64,000 nt of DNA from Cupidesulfovibrio sp000226255 (GCF_003402415.2 NZ_AP036014.1:4068522-4132521); one strand, 5' to 3'; shown: positions 33,425 through 42,394, counted from the first letter of the stretch. Notes: generated from the letters alone by a model not told the origin. Program-made: numbers and translations.

Positions 33425-35668
33425 CTAGCCGCCCGACTTCATCTTGTCGATCAGGGCGCGCAGGTTCTGCGTCTGTACGGCAAGTTCCGCCACGGCCCGT
33501 GCCGACTGCTGCATGGCGTTGGCGGTATCGGCGCTGATACGGTTGACCTCTTCCACCGAGCGATTGATCTGCTCACTGGTGGCCGACTGTTCCTCGCTGG
33601 CGGTGGCGATGCTGTGCACCTGGTCGGCGGCGGTGCCGATAAGCTGCACGATCTCCGCAAGGGCGTCGCCGGAACGGTTCGCCAGGGTCGTGGCCTCTTC
33701 CACCGTGGTCACGGCGCGCTGGACGTTCTCCAGGTTCTTGCGGGTGCCGCGCTGGATGCCGCCCACGGCATCGCCCACCTCGCGGGTGGCGTTCATGGTC
33801 TTTTCCGCCAGCTTGCGCACCTCGTCGGCCACCACGGCGAATCCGCGCCCGGCATCACCCGCCCGTGCCGCCTCGATGGCCGCGTTCAGCGCCAGCAGGT
33901 TGGTCTGGTCAGCAATGTCGCTGATCACGTTCATGATCTGGCCAATGCCTTCGGCCTGCGTGCCAAGGGCCTGCATGTCCGTCTTCATTTCAACGGAAAC
34001 CTGCTGCATGGTCCCTATCCCGGCCACCACCTGATCGACGATCCGGCGGCCTTCCTCGGCCTTCTTGCTGGCTCCGGCGGCAGAATCGGAAGCACGACCG
34101 GCATTGCGGGCCACCTCCAGCACAGAGGAGTTCATTTCTTCCATGGCCGTGGCCGTTTCGCCCACGCGCACCGCCTGGCGCTCGGCCCCGCTGCTGGACT
34201 GCGCCACCTGCGCGGAAAGCTGGTCGCTGGCGCTGCTGACGACCTCGACGACCTGCTCCAACTGCACGGCGGCCTGCATCATGCCCTCGGCCCTGGCGTT
34301 CTCGGCCCTGGCCTTGGCCTCGTGGGCTTCCTCCATGGCCTTGCGCGCGTTCTCCGTTTCGCGGCGGGCTTCCTCGCCCTTGGCCTGCGCCTCGCCGATC
34401 ATGGTTTGCAGGTTCTGCACCATGGTCCGCAAGGCATCCGCCAGCGTGCCTATTTCGTCATGCTGGCGAATGTCGAGTTGGCGGCTGAAATCGCCCGAGG
34501 CCACCTGGCCCGCATAGTCCGCAGCCATGCGCAAGGGCCGTGTGAGCGACCCGGAGAAGAACCACAGAAAGACTATGCCCAGCAGGGCAATGCCCGCGCC
34601 CACGCCCACCTGCTGCATGGCCCCGCTGGCGGCCCTGGCGGCAAGTTCCTTGTCCAGGGCGTTGGCGTCGGCCAGCACCACGTCGCTGGGCAGGCGGATC
34701 AGCACCGACCAGGGCCGCCCCGTGCGCCCCAGCTTGATGGGCGCATAGGCGACCATCAGCCTGCCGCCTTCGGCATCGCCGACATAGGACTTGCCCGCCT
34801 GAATGTTGGCGACGATCTCGTCCGCATCCTTCAGCACGGTCTTCAGCGGCTGCCCCACGGTCTGGGCATCCTTGCTGTTGGCCACGACCAGGCCGTCAAA
34901 GCTGAGGATGAACACCTCTCCCTGTCCGGAATACAACCCCTTGTTCACCCGCACGGCCATTTCCTGCAGAAAGCCGAGGCGCAGGTCCGTACCGGACACG
35001 CCCAGGAACTTGCCGTTCTGCTTCACGGGCACCGACAGGGTGGTCAGCCAGTCCTTCTGCCCCTGCACGATGTACGGAAACGGATCAAGCACGCTTTCCT
35101 TGCCGGATTCCCTGGGGCCAAGATACCAGCCGCCCTTGCGCACGCCGTTGGGGTGCTTTTCCTGGCTTTCGTATTCCACAAGGGCCTGCCGGGCGATCTT
35201 GCCCGACGGGTCGCGGTTCCAGTAGGGGATGAAGCGACCGGAGGCGTCGTGCCCTTCCGTGCCAGCATGCCGCGCATCGTTGCCGTCAAGGGCATTGGGT
35301 TCCCACGCGGAATACGACCCCAGATAGGTGGGGTTGTTCTCCAGGTTGGCCAGCAGGATGGCGTTGAAGGTGTCGCGCAGCGAATCCCTGTCCAGCCGGG
35401 CCCGCAGCACCTCGAAGACCTTGCCCGTGGTGCGCGCCGTGTCCAGGTTGTCCTGCAGGGCGCTTTCCACCACGGCGGCCTGGCTCGCCGCAAGGGATTC
35501 CAGGTTCGCCTCCGCGCTGCGGTGCATCAGCGTGCCCACGCGCTCGGATACCATCTGCTGGGTCTGCCCTGCGGAATACACCCCGTACGCAACCAGAATG
35601 CCTGCCGTCACCAGGAGGCACACCCCAGCCATGAACGCAATTTTCTGCTTGATGGAACTCAGCCGCAT
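33425..35668 (-). CDS. Methyl-accepting chemotaxis protein with dCache-type sensor
   Basis: 747 residues. Membrane helix 1 (about 11-31), a large periplasmic sensor (~40-340) with the double-Cache look (FNAILLANLENNPTYLGSYS, WLTTLSVPVKQNGKFLGVSG, GEVFILSFDGLVVANS), helix 2 (~352-374), HAMP, a charged coiled coil with an Ala/Glu-rich repeat, and the signalling hairpin with the conserved tip NLLALNAAIEAARAG and methylation helices. Reports an external ligand to CheA/CheW at the inner membrane; ligand unknown (dCache domains often bind amino acids or organic acids). No che genes nearby. A flagellar-sigma-like promoter lies 165 bases upstream. Confidence 0.93.
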   Translation of the reverse strand: MRLSSIKQKIAFMAGVCLLVTAGILVAYGVYSAGQTQQMVSERVGTLMHRSAEANLESLAASQAAVVESALQDNLDTARTTGKVFEVLRARLDRDSLRDTFNAILLANLENNPTYLGSYSAWEPNALDGNDARHAGTEGHDASGRFIPYWNRDPSGKIARQALVEYESQEKHPNGVRKGGWYLGPRESGKESVLDPFPYIVQGQKDWLTTLSVPVKQNGKFLGVSGTDLRLGFLQEMAVRVNKGLYSGQGEVFILSFDGLVVANSKDAQTVGQPLKTVLKDADEIVANIQAGKSYVGDAEGGRLMVAYAPIKLGRTGRPWSVLIRLPSDVVLADANALDKELAARAASGAMQQVGVGAGIALLGIVFLWFFSGSLTRPLRMAADYAGQVASGDFSRQLDIRQHDEIGTLADALRTMVQNLQTMIGEAQAKGEEARRETENARKAMEEAHEAKARAENARAEGMMQAAVQLEQVVEVVSSASDQLSAQVAQSSSGAERQAVRVGETATAMEEMNSSVLEVARNAGRASDSAAGASKKAEEGRRIVDQVVAGIGTMQQVSVEMKTDMQALGTQAEGIGQIMNVISDIADQTNLLALNAAIEAARAGDAGRGFAVVADEVRKLAEKTMNATREVGDAVGGIQRGTRKNLENVQRAVTTVEEATTLANRSGDALAEIVQLIGTAADQVHSIATASEEQSATSEQINRSVEEVNRISADTANAMQQSARAVAELAVQTQNLRALIDKMKSGG

Positions 35669-35832
35669 ACTACCCCTGCCTTTGGCGACAACACTTCAAC
35701 CATACGACCATGGCCGGAACACGACACACCCTCATCGCTGATTGTTCAACCAGCGAGTTGGCATTCATATTTCCATGCCTCGCAATGCAAACATGACCAG
35801 TTCATATGTTACAGCACTGCTCCATGAAATGT

Positions 35833-35859
35833 CTATCGGCGAAGCAGTATTTTACATTA
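35833..35859 (-). promoter_or_regulatory. Sigma-28-like promoter for the chemoreceptor
   Basis: On the minus strand TAAT, 15 bases, GCCGATAG; the flagellar sigma consensus is TAAA-N15-GCCGATAA. Two mismatches in 12. Confidence 0.4.
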
Positions 35860-36127
35860 ATCCATGCGTCACACGACAAACACGAGACACGTTGCATCCC
35901 CGGGCGGCATACTTGCGGCACGATCCGAATGTGTGACGGCGTCCATCCATGGGGGAACGAAAAGGAAGCGCCCACACCGGGAACAGTCTGCCTGGCACAT
36001 CGCTGCAGACGCCGCCTCGCGGGGGGGGGCGGGCGCGGCAATACCGGCATGCACCAGCATCACCCGCATGGCGGACGGATCTCCGTTACCGTCGCTTCGG
36101 GCACGCAACTGGCTGACGCCGCGCAAC

Positions 36128-36153
36128 AAAAAGGGGAGCGTGCAGCCCCCCTT
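36128..36153 (-). terminator. Terminator of the DUF2318-permease-ATPase operon
   Basis: Minus strand AAGGGG ... CCCCTT with a T-run of five after it; about 90 bases after the ATPase stop. Confidence 0.5.
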
Positions 36154-36239
36154 CGCATTGCGCAATGGCGAAACCCCGCCAAAAACCGGCTGGGTTCGCG
36201 CTGCCCGCCGCAGCGGGCAACCCTTCAATCCTTTCAATC

Positions 36240-36947
36240 CTACCCGTCCACCATCAGTCCGTCGCGCATGACCAGGGTGCGGTGGGCGCGGCGGGCGTAG
36301 TCCGGGTTGTGGGTGACCATCACCGTGGTCAGCCCCTCGCCGCCCAGTTCCGCCAGAAGTTCCATGATGGCTTCGCCGGTGGCGGTGTCCAGGCTGCCGG
36401 TGGGCTCGTCGGCGAACAGCACGCGGGCGTCGCGCACCAGGGCGCGGGCAATGGCCACGCGCTGCTGCTCGCCGCCGGAAAGCGCGCCGGGCAGCGATCC
36501 TTCCTTGCCGGAAAGCCCCACCCTGCCCAGCACTTCGCGTCCCTTGGCCGCCATGGCGGCGGGCACCGGAGCAAGGCCGTTCATGAACGGCAGCAGCACG
36601 TTTTCGAGCGCGGTCAGGTAGGGCATCAGGTGGTGGGCCTGAAAGATCACGGCGAAGTCGCTGTGGCGCAGTCGGTTGCGCCGGGCCTCGGACACGCGGA
36701 TGATGTCCTGCCCGTCGAACAGCACCGTGCCTGCATCCGGCAGGGTCAGCGAGGCCAGCACGTTGAGCAGGGTGGACTTGCCCGAGCCGGAACGGCCCGC
36801 CACGGCCACGAATTCGCCGGGGGCCACGCGCAGAGAAACGCCGCGCAGCACGGGCGCGGGCGCGCCGCCGTCGGTGGCCGGATAGCTCTTGCAAAGGTCG
36901 CGCGCCTCGATGATGGCCGGGGCGCTGGCGGTATGGTCTGTGGTCAT
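36240..36947 (-). CDS. ABC transporter ATP-binding protein (MacB/LolD type)
   Basis: 235 residues. Walker A GRSGSGKS (51-58), Q-loop VIFQAHHLMPYLTALENV, signature ALSGGEQQRVAIARAL, Walker B VLFADEPTGSLD and H-loop VTHNPDYA. Start 36947. It energises the FtsX-like permease encoded just upstream in the same direction (114 bases). Together with the DUF2318 protein it forms a three-gene set; related sets in Campylobacter iron-uptake loci support a metal-linked role, which remains an inference. Confidence 0.9.
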   Translation of the reverse strand: MTTDHTASAPAIIEARDLCKSYPATDGGAPAPVLRGVSLRVAPGEFVAVAGRSGSGKSTLLNVLASLTLPDAGTVLFDGQDIIRVSEARRNRLRHSDFAVIFQAHHLMPYLTALENVLLPFMNGLAPVPAAMAAKGREVLGRVGLSGKEGSLPGALSGGEQQRVAIARALVRDARVLFADEPTGSLDTATGEAIMELLAELGGEGLTTVMVTHNPDYARRAHRTLVMRDGLMVDG

Positions 36948-37061
36948 GCGGTGCCCTTCTTCAACAAACAGAACTGTGCGGGGATGGAAATGGGCGGTGC
37001 TCTCCGCGGTCACGGTCGCCTGTCGCCGCCATGAGGATTCAAGGGCCATAGCGGTAGCTGA

Positions 37062-38270
37062 CTACAACGAGACCAGCGCGGCCGCAGGCTCCACGCGCGA
37101 CGCCTTCCACGCCGGGAAGGCCGCGGCCAGCACGGACACGGCGGCGATTCCGCCTGTCGTCAGTGCCAGCGCGGCAGGGCTGAACACGGGCGGGGCCACG
37201 TCGGCCATGTGCAGGAGGTCCAGCACCTTCAGGGCCAGGCCGTGCCCGGCCAGATGCCCCACAAGCCCGGCGGCCACGCCCACCAGCAGCGCCTCGGACG
37301 CGAACACGGTGAACACCCCGAAGCGCGAGAAACCCACCGACCGCAGGATGCCGATTTCGCGCCGTCGCTCGTTGACGGCGGAAAGCATGGACATGACCAC
37401 CATGGCGCAGGCCGTCAGCAGGATGACCAGGCTGACCACCAACGCCAGATGCTGGGCGAAGTGCACGGAATACATGCGCTGCTCCACCACGTGACGCAGG
37501 GCCTTGATGTCCTGCCCCGGCAGCGCGGCGCGCAACTGGGCCACGATGTCGTCGATGGGACAGCCCGCGCACAGGGCCGCCACTTCCACGAAGCTGGCCT
37601 TGTCCGGCAGGTTGAAGGACCGCTGCACGAAGCCGATGTCGGCCAGCAGCACGTTGTCGTCGTCGCTGCCGGTGGCCCCGATGACCCCGGTGATGGTCAC
37701 CGCGTGGCCGTTGACGTGCACCACGCTGCCCGGCGCAAGGCCCAGCCGGGCGGCCACGGTGTGGCCCGCCAGCGCCCCTTCGGGCGTTTTGGAAGTGGCA
37801 CCGCCCGGCGTGGAACCATTGATGGCCCAGTAGCCCTTCAGCGAAAGCTCCTCGGACCAGTCCACGCCCACCACCGCCACCGGCAGCGGGGCCACGGGCA
37901 CGGCCGCGCCCACGGGCGAGCCGATGCGGGCCATGGTCACCAGCTTGGGAGCCACGGCCGCGATGTTGGCGTTGAATTCGATGGACCGGATGCGCCGGGC
38001 GGTGTCAGCGTGGGGCAGATGGCCCTCGTCCAGCAGCAGGTCGCCCAGGGGCAGGCCGCCGTAGCTCACGGTAAGCGTTTCGCGCGCCGGGGAGACCATG
38101 ATGTTGGCGCCAAAGCTGGTCAGCTTGCGTTCCAGGCTTTCGCCCACCACGGCGGACACCTCGCGCAGAGCCACGATGGAAGCCACCCCCAAGGTGAAGA
38201 TGCAAAACAGCGAGAGGGTGCGCAGCCACTTCTTGCGGGCGCAGCGCAGCGGAATGGTCAGGATGTTCAT
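37062..38270 (-). CDS. FtsX-like ABC permease (MacB-type, four helices)
   Basis: 402 residues: helix 1 at about 17-38 (LSLFCIFTLGVASIVAL), a ~220-residue periplasmic domain, then three C-terminal helices (LALVVSLVILLTACAMVVMSM, a second near FASEALLVGVAAGLVGHLAG and a third near ALALTTGGIAAVSVLAAAFPAW). The cytoplasmic NERRREIGILRSVGFS is the FtsX-family coupling segment. Such permeases usually work on periplasmic or membrane-embedded substrates and not as channels. A CAGCP pair of cysteines lies in the periplasmic domain. Confidence 0.88.
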   Translation of the reverse strand: MNILTIPLRCARKKWLRTLSLFCIFTLGVASIVALREVSAVVGESLERKLTSFGANIMVSPARETLTVSYGGLPLGDLLLDEGHLPHADTARRIRSIEFNANIAAVAPKLVTMARIGSPVGAAVPVAPLPVAVVGVDWSEELSLKGYWAINGSTPGGATSKTPEGALAGHTVAARLGLAPGSVVHVNGHAVTITGVIGATGSDDDNVLLADIGFVQRSFNLPDKASFVEVAALCAGCPIDDIVAQLRAALPGQDIKALRHVVEQRMYSVHFAQHLALVVSLVILLTACAMVVMSMLSAVNERRREIGILRSVGFSRFGVFTVFASEALLVGVAAGLVGHLAGHGLALKVLDLLHMADVAPPVFSPAALALTTGGIAAVSVLAAAFPAWKASRVEPAAALVSL

Positions 38271-38313
38271 GATGTGCTCGCGGGGGGGATTGCAGTGCGG
38301 TGTGGCCGGTCCC

Positions 38314-38367
38314 TGGCTGCCCGGTCAGGCAGGGCTGGAGAACCGGGCCGGAAAAGCCGGGCAGCCA
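38314..38367. repeat. Inverted repeat between the DUF2318 and permease genes
   Basis: TGGCTGCCCGG (38314-38324) and CCGGGCAGCCA (38357-38367), 11 perfect pairs with a 32-base loop. In the 174-base intercistronic space; could stabilise or attenuate the mRNA. Confidence 0.5.
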
Positions 38368-38444
38368 CGACAAGACCTGCCTTGACCAGACTTGTCAGGG
38401 CCAGAAAGCGCGCCCCGGCCGCAGGGCTGTCCCTGCGGTGTGGG

Positions 38445-38912
38445 TTATTTCTTCGCGGTGGCGAAATATTTGGCCCCGGCCTTCAGTTCCGCCACGCGCA
38501 GCAGCAGGTCGCCGCCCGCATCCACGGTGCGCTCCAACGGATGCGGGTTGCAGCCGCCACGCACCTCGTTGATGCGCGCGGTATTGAAGGCCATGCCGCA
38601 ATTCTCGCAGACCATGTTGGCCCCTTCCTGGCGGTAGCCCTTGCCTTCGCGCCAGCACACGTCGCAGGCGTCCAGCGCGGCGCGGGGTGCGCCGTCCGGC
38701 CCCTTGACCACGAAGAAGCGGATTTCGGTGTCGCCGTCCTTGATGGCGTAGAACTTCGCCGTGGGGGTGATGTCGGCGGCCTTGATGCGAATGGTTTCTC
38801 CTTGCGGCTGCACGGTTTCGTACTTGCCGCCAAACCCGAAGAAGGCATGGGCGGCGGTGGACAGAGCCAGCACCGCGAGGGCGGCCAAAAGAATCAGACG
38901 GAAAAGCTTCAT
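38445..38912 (-). CDS. Exported DUF2318 protein, cysteine-rich
   Basis: 155 residues with a signal peptide (MKLFRLILLAALAVLALSTA, cut after AHA about residue 23). The DUF2318 signature is complete: DACDVCWREGKGY (Cys83, Cys86), MVCENCGMAF (Cys102, Cys105) and GGCNPHPL (Cys121), a probable metal or redox site in the periplasm. Start 38912 with AGGAG nine bases away. In Campylobacter-type iron loci a DUF2318 gene sits with FtsX-like permeases and an ATPase beside P19/FTR1; here the DUF2318, permease and ATPase genes are present but P19 and FTR1 are not in the window. Confidence 0.88.
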   Translation of the reverse strand: MKLFRLILLAALAVLALSTAAHAFFGFGGKYETVQPQGETIRIKAADITPTAKFYAIKDGDTEIRFFVVKGPDGAPRAALDACDVCWREGKGYRQEGANMVCENCGMAFNTARINEVRGGCNPHPLERTVDAGGDLLLRVAELKAGAKYFATAKK

Positions 38913-39109
38913 GCACTGCTCCTGAAAAAAAGGGACGTACCGCCTCACATAGGCATGCCCGCCAAGGCAAGCAACCGCTGACCAGCGCAAAGCCGTGGCA
39001 GGCGTTGCGCGCCGGGCGCAACGGCGGTATGGCGCGGTGTCGGCACCCTTCGTCCCCGCCGACCCGGACCAGCTTTCGACCGTCTCGACCGTATCCGCAG
39101 GGAGCAGCC

Positions 39110-39574
39110 ATGACCCCGGCCATAGACCGCGCCAAAAAGGCCAAGATCGCCTACACCATCCATGAATACACGCACGACCCGGCGGCGGAATCCTACGGCC
39201 GCGAGGCGGCGGACAAGCTGGGCGTGGACCCGGCACGGGTGTTCAAGACCCTGGTGGTGGCCGCTGGCGACGGGCTGGTGGTGGCCGTGGTGCCCGTGTT
39301 GCACCAGTTGGACCTGAAACAACTGGCCCGCGTGGTGGGGGCCAAGAAGGCCGCCATGGCCGATGTGGCCGTGGCCGAGCGCGTAACGGGCTACGTGGTG
39401 GGCGGGGTAAGCCCGCTGGGCCAGAAGAAGCGCCTGCCCACGGTCATCGACGCCTCTGCCCAGGGGTACCCCACCATCTACGTCAGCGCGGGCCGTCGGG
39501 GGGTGGAAATAGAACTTGCGCCCGCCGACCTTGCCGCCCTCACCGGGGCCGCCTTCGCCGACGTGGCGGCCTGA
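39110..39574 (+). CDS. ybaK: YbaK-type aminoacyl-tRNA deacylase (Cys-tRNA-Pro)
   Basis: 154 residues from 39110 (GGAG upstream). Hydrolyses mischarged Cys-tRNA-Pro, a translation-proofreading factor acting in trans. Seen: YTIHEYTHDPAAESYGREAA, the lysine-bearing VFKTLVV, ARVVGAKKAAMAD and YVVGGVSPLGQKKRLPTVID, the YbaK/EbsC signature. Divergent from the DUF2318 gene, no operon. Confidence 0.92.
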   Translation: MTPAIDRAKKAKIAYTIHEYTHDPAAESYGREAADKLGVDPARVFKTLVVAAGDGLVVAVVPVLHQLDLKQLARVVGAKKAAMADVAVAERVTGYVVGGVSPLGQKKRLPTVIDASAQGYPTIYVSAGRRGVEIELAPADLAALTGAAFADVAA

Positions 39575-39596
39575 ACCGCCCTTCCCCCCACCCAAA

Positions 39597-39622
39597 TCAA
39601 AACCACCCGAATAGCGGGTGGT
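39597..39622. terminator. Bidirectional hairpin after ybaK
   Basis: ACCACCCG and CGGGTGGT around AATAG. The A-run before it gives TTTTGATTT on the minus strand, so it fits a minus-strand terminator better than one for ybaK. Confidence 0.5.
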
Positions 39623-39670
39623 CAGGTTGTTGACAAAGCCTGTTTTTGTACGCCTCCGGCGGCCAAGGAC

Positions 39671-39727
39671 GGCAGCCGTTGGGCGAGCTTGCGAGCCTTA
39701 CGGATGGCGATCGCAGAGCGGCTGCCG
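39671..39727 (+). repeat. REP-like palindrome R4
   Basis: GCAGCCGTTGGGCGAG ... CTTACGGATGGCGATCG; bounded by GGCAGCCG and CGGCTGCC, so this copy too sits inside inverted arms. Confidence 0.7.
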
Positions 39728-39789
39728 CCCCTTGGAACCCTGTATTTTCGTAATGCACGAAAAGCACAAATAAAAGTTTTTGGGGGGGC

Positions 39790-39840
39790 TTTAGCCGTTA
39801 TGCGAGTCTTCGAGCATTACGGATAAAGACAGCAGAGCGG
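39790..39840 (+). repeat. REP-like palindrome R5, inside the flank of copy 7
   Basis: AGCCGTTATGCGAGTCTTCG then CATTACGGATAAAGAC; the most diverged copy. Confidence 0.6.
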
Positions 39841-39864
39841 GGGTCCGGGGGAGGAGACCCTTTT

Positions 39865-39917
39865 CACGCTTTGCGGACGCCATCCGTACGGCTCGAAGAC
39901 TCGCCTACGGCTGCCGC
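39865..39917 (-). repeat. REP-like palindrome R6, inside the loop of copy 7
   Basis: Reverse complement reads GCAGCCGTAGGCGAGTCTTC then CCGTACGGATGGCGTCCGC, almost identical to R2. Confidence 0.7.
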
Positions 39918-39970
39918 AAAAGGGTCCCTCCCCCGGAAGATTTTGGATTTGTCAGCAGCCTCACCCACCC

Positions 39971-42394
39971 CTACGCCTTGGGCCGCAGCAGGCGCAGGCC
40001 GTTCATGATCACCAGGAACGAGCCGCCGATGTCGGCCACGATGGCCATCCACAGGCTGGCCACCTGCAACACGGCAAGGCCCAGGAATAGCGCCTTCAGC
40101 CCCAGGGCAAAGCCGATGTTCTGGCGGATGACGCCCAGGGTGCGGCGCGAATGGCGCACCAGCCAGGGCAGCTTGCCGAGGTCGTCGGACATCAGGGTGA
40201 TGTCGGCAGTTTCGATGGCCGCGTCACTGCCGATGCCGCCCATGGCGATGCCCAGGTGCGCGGTGGCCAGCGCGGGTGCGTCGTTGACGCCGTCGCCTAC
40301 CATGGCCACCCGTTCGCCTTCGGCCACCAGCGCGGCCACGGCGGCGGTCTTGTCGGCAGGCAGCAGGTCCGCCCGGATGTCCGTGACGCCGCAGGCGGCG
40401 GCCACGCGGACGGCGGTGGCCGCGTTGTCGCCGGTCAGCATGACCACCCGGCGCAGCCCGGCCGCGCGCAGATCGTCCAGCACGGTGCATGCGTCGGGGC
40501 GCAGATCGTCCTCCAGTTCCATGACGGCGGCAAGGCCCGCGTCGTTCCACAACAGCACCGAGGAACCGGCGGCGTCAGCCTGGCCCGGCCCGTCTGACCC
40601 GGTGGCATCCGTGGGCAACAGCGCGCCCCCGGCACCGCCGGACGGTCCGTCCTGCTCGAAAAAGCGGCGGTTGCCGATGCGCCAGCGTTCCCCGTCCACC
40701 ACGCCTTCGGCCCCCAGGCCGGGCAGGGTGCGGTGGTCCACGGCCACGGCGACAGTATCCAGCCCGTCCCCCAGCACCTGCCGGGCATGGTGCACGATGG
40801 CCCGCGCCAGCGGATGGCTGCTGGGGGCTTCCAGCGCGGCGGCAATGCGCAATGCGGACGCCGCGTCCCGCACCAGCGGGTGGGCGTCCACGGGCAGCAC
40901 GCGGGCCACGCGCGGGCGGCCCAGGGTCAGGGTGCCTGTCTTGTCGAAAGCGATGGCCGTGAGGCTGGCGGGCAGTTCGAGGAACGAGCCGCCCTTGATC
41001 AGCACGCCGTTGCGGGCCGCGCTGGTGAGACCGGCCACGATGGACACGGGCGTGGAGATGACCAGCGCGCATGGGCAGGCGATGACCAGCACCACCAGCG
41101 CCTCGTACACCCAGGCCGACCACGCGCCGCCGAAGAACAGCGGCGGCGCCACGGCCACCAGCGCGGCCACGGCCAGCATGGCCGGGGTGTACACGGCGGC
41201 GAAACGGTCCACCCATTGCACGGCGCGGGCGCGGCGCGACTGGGCCGCTTCCACCATGTGCAGGATGCGGGCGAGGGTGGTGTCCGACGCGGCGCGGGTG
41301 GTCAGCACCTCCAGCACGCCGCCGCCGTTGATGGTGCCCGCGTACACGGCCTCGCCGGGGCGCTTGGGCACGGGCATGGATTCGCCGGTGATGGGCGACT
41401 GGTCGATGTCCGAAGACCCGGCAGCCACCTCGCCGTCCAGAGGCACCCGGTCGCCCGCGCGGATGAGGATGCGCGAACCCACGGGCACGTTTTCCACGCC
41501 GGTCTCAATCGGCGGGCCGGGCAGGCCGCCGGGCAGCGCCAGAAGCAGCGCGCGCGAGGGCGAAATGTCCAGCAAGGCCGCAATGGCCGAGCGGGCCCGG
41601 TCAACGCTCCACGATTCCAACTGGTTGGCCACGGCGAACAGGAAGGCCACCGAGGCCCCCTCGAAGAATTGGCCGATGGCCGCCGCGCCGATGACCGCCG
41701 TGACCATCAGCAGGTTCATGTCCGGCCGCAGCGTGCGCACCGAATGCAGCGCGCGCGGCAGCACCCGCCACGCGCCCGCCACCGCCGCCGCCAGCCACAG
41801 GGCCAGCGTGGCCGCGTGGGGCACGCCCGATTCCGCGAACACGGCCAGCAGCGACCCCGTGCGCGCCCATTCCACGCCAATGCCCGCCGCAAGGGCCACC
41901 CCGCTCGCCGCGCACAGCAGCAGCGAGGCCTGGCGGGTCCACAGCTCCACCAGCCAGCACGGCAGCAGGGTCGACAGACCGGCGGGCGCGTCGCCAGACG
42001 CGGGCGTGGACGTGGCGCACGCGCCGCCGCAGCACGAGCATCCGGCCAGGGCCGGAATCTGGGCGGGGCGGTGGGCGATGCCGGACACATGCACCTGTTC
42101 GTGCGCGTGGTCATGTGTGTGGTCATGTGTGTGGGCAGGGCTGCCCAAAGGGACCGGGCGGGGCATTGCCCCGGCGCGGACGGGGGCCTCGGGCGCGGCG
42201 CGCATGCCGGTGCGGGCCACGGCGGCCACCACGTCTTCGGCGCGCACCGAAAGGCCATCCAGATTCACGCGCATGCTGCGGGAGAGCACGTCGAATTCCA
42301 GCCGGTCGGCGTTGCCCACCAACGGTGTCAGTTCGCGCCGCAGGATGTTCACCTCGTTGGCGCAGTCCATGTCGTCGATGCGGAAGGCGGTCAT
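39971..42394 (-). CDS. Heavy-metal P1B-type ATPase (Zn/Cd/Pb exporter type)
   Basis: 807 residues from 42394. N-terminal metal domain with MDCANEV (a single-Cys version of the usual CxxC loop), a His-rich stretch HTHDHTHDHAHEQVH (~89-103) and a CSCCGGAC cluster, all potential metal ligands. Then eight membrane helices with the CPC motif (VIACPCALVIS), TGES in the actuator, phosphorylation site DKTGTLTLG, the SSHPLA nucleotide motif and GDGVNDAPAL. The CPC plus TM8 pattern points to a divalent soft metal (Zn/Cd/Pb) more than copper, an inference. Preceded by a long palindrome overlapping a promoter; no regulator gene is beside it. Confidence 0.92.
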   Translation of the reverse strand: MTAFRIDDMDCANEVNILRRELTPLVGNADRLEFDVLSRSMRVNLDGLSVRAEDVVAAVARTGMRAAPEAPVRAGAMPRPVPLGSPAHTHDHTHDHAHEQVHVSGIAHRPAQIPALAGCSCCGGACATSTPASGDAPAGLSTLLPCWLVELWTRQASLLLCAASGVALAAGIGVEWARTGSLLAVFAESGVPHAATLALWLAAAVAGAWRVLPRALHSVRTLRPDMNLLMVTAVIGAAAIGQFFEGASVAFLFAVANQLESWSVDRARSAIAALLDISPSRALLLALPGGLPGPPIETGVENVPVGSRILIRAGDRVPLDGEVAAGSSDIDQSPITGESMPVPKRPGEAVYAGTINGGGVLEVLTTRAASDTTLARILHMVEAAQSRRARAVQWVDRFAAVYTPAMLAVAALVAVAPPLFFGGAWSAWVYEALVVLVIACPCALVISTPVSIVAGLTSAARNGVLIKGGSFLELPASLTAIAFDKTGTLTLGRPRVARVLPVDAHPLVRDAASALRIAAALEAPSSHPLARAIVHHARQVLGDGLDTVAVAVDHRTLPGLGAEGVVDGERWRIGNRRFFEQDGPSGGAGGALLPTDATGSDGPGQADAAGSSVLLWNDAGLAAVMELEDDLRPDACTVLDDLRAAGLRRVVMLTGDNAATAVRVAAACGVTDIRADLLPADKTAAVAALVAEGERVAMVGDGVNDAPALATAHLGIAMGGIGSDAAIETADITLMSDDLGKLPWLVRHSRRTLGVIRQNIGFALGLKALFLGLAVLQVASLWMAIVADIGGSFLVIMNGLRLLRPKA

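Larger units (their letters stand above)
35669..36239. other. Gene-free, partly AT-rich gap
   Basis: 571 bp between the chemoreceptor start and the end of the ABC operon. 35755-35930 is distinctly less GC-rich than the rest and contains the promoter candidate. Small frames here have no family signal. Confidence 0.55.
39772..39936 (-). repeat. GC-hairpin repeat family, copy 7, carrying two REP elements
   Basis: Flank AAAAGTTTTTGGGGGG at the left, hairpin arms 39845-39864 (CCGGGGGAGGAGACCCTTTT) and 39918-39936. One REP (R5) splits the flank and another (R6) fills the loop. In minus orientation directly after the P-ATPase stop, so it fits as that gene's terminator. Confidence 0.75.
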
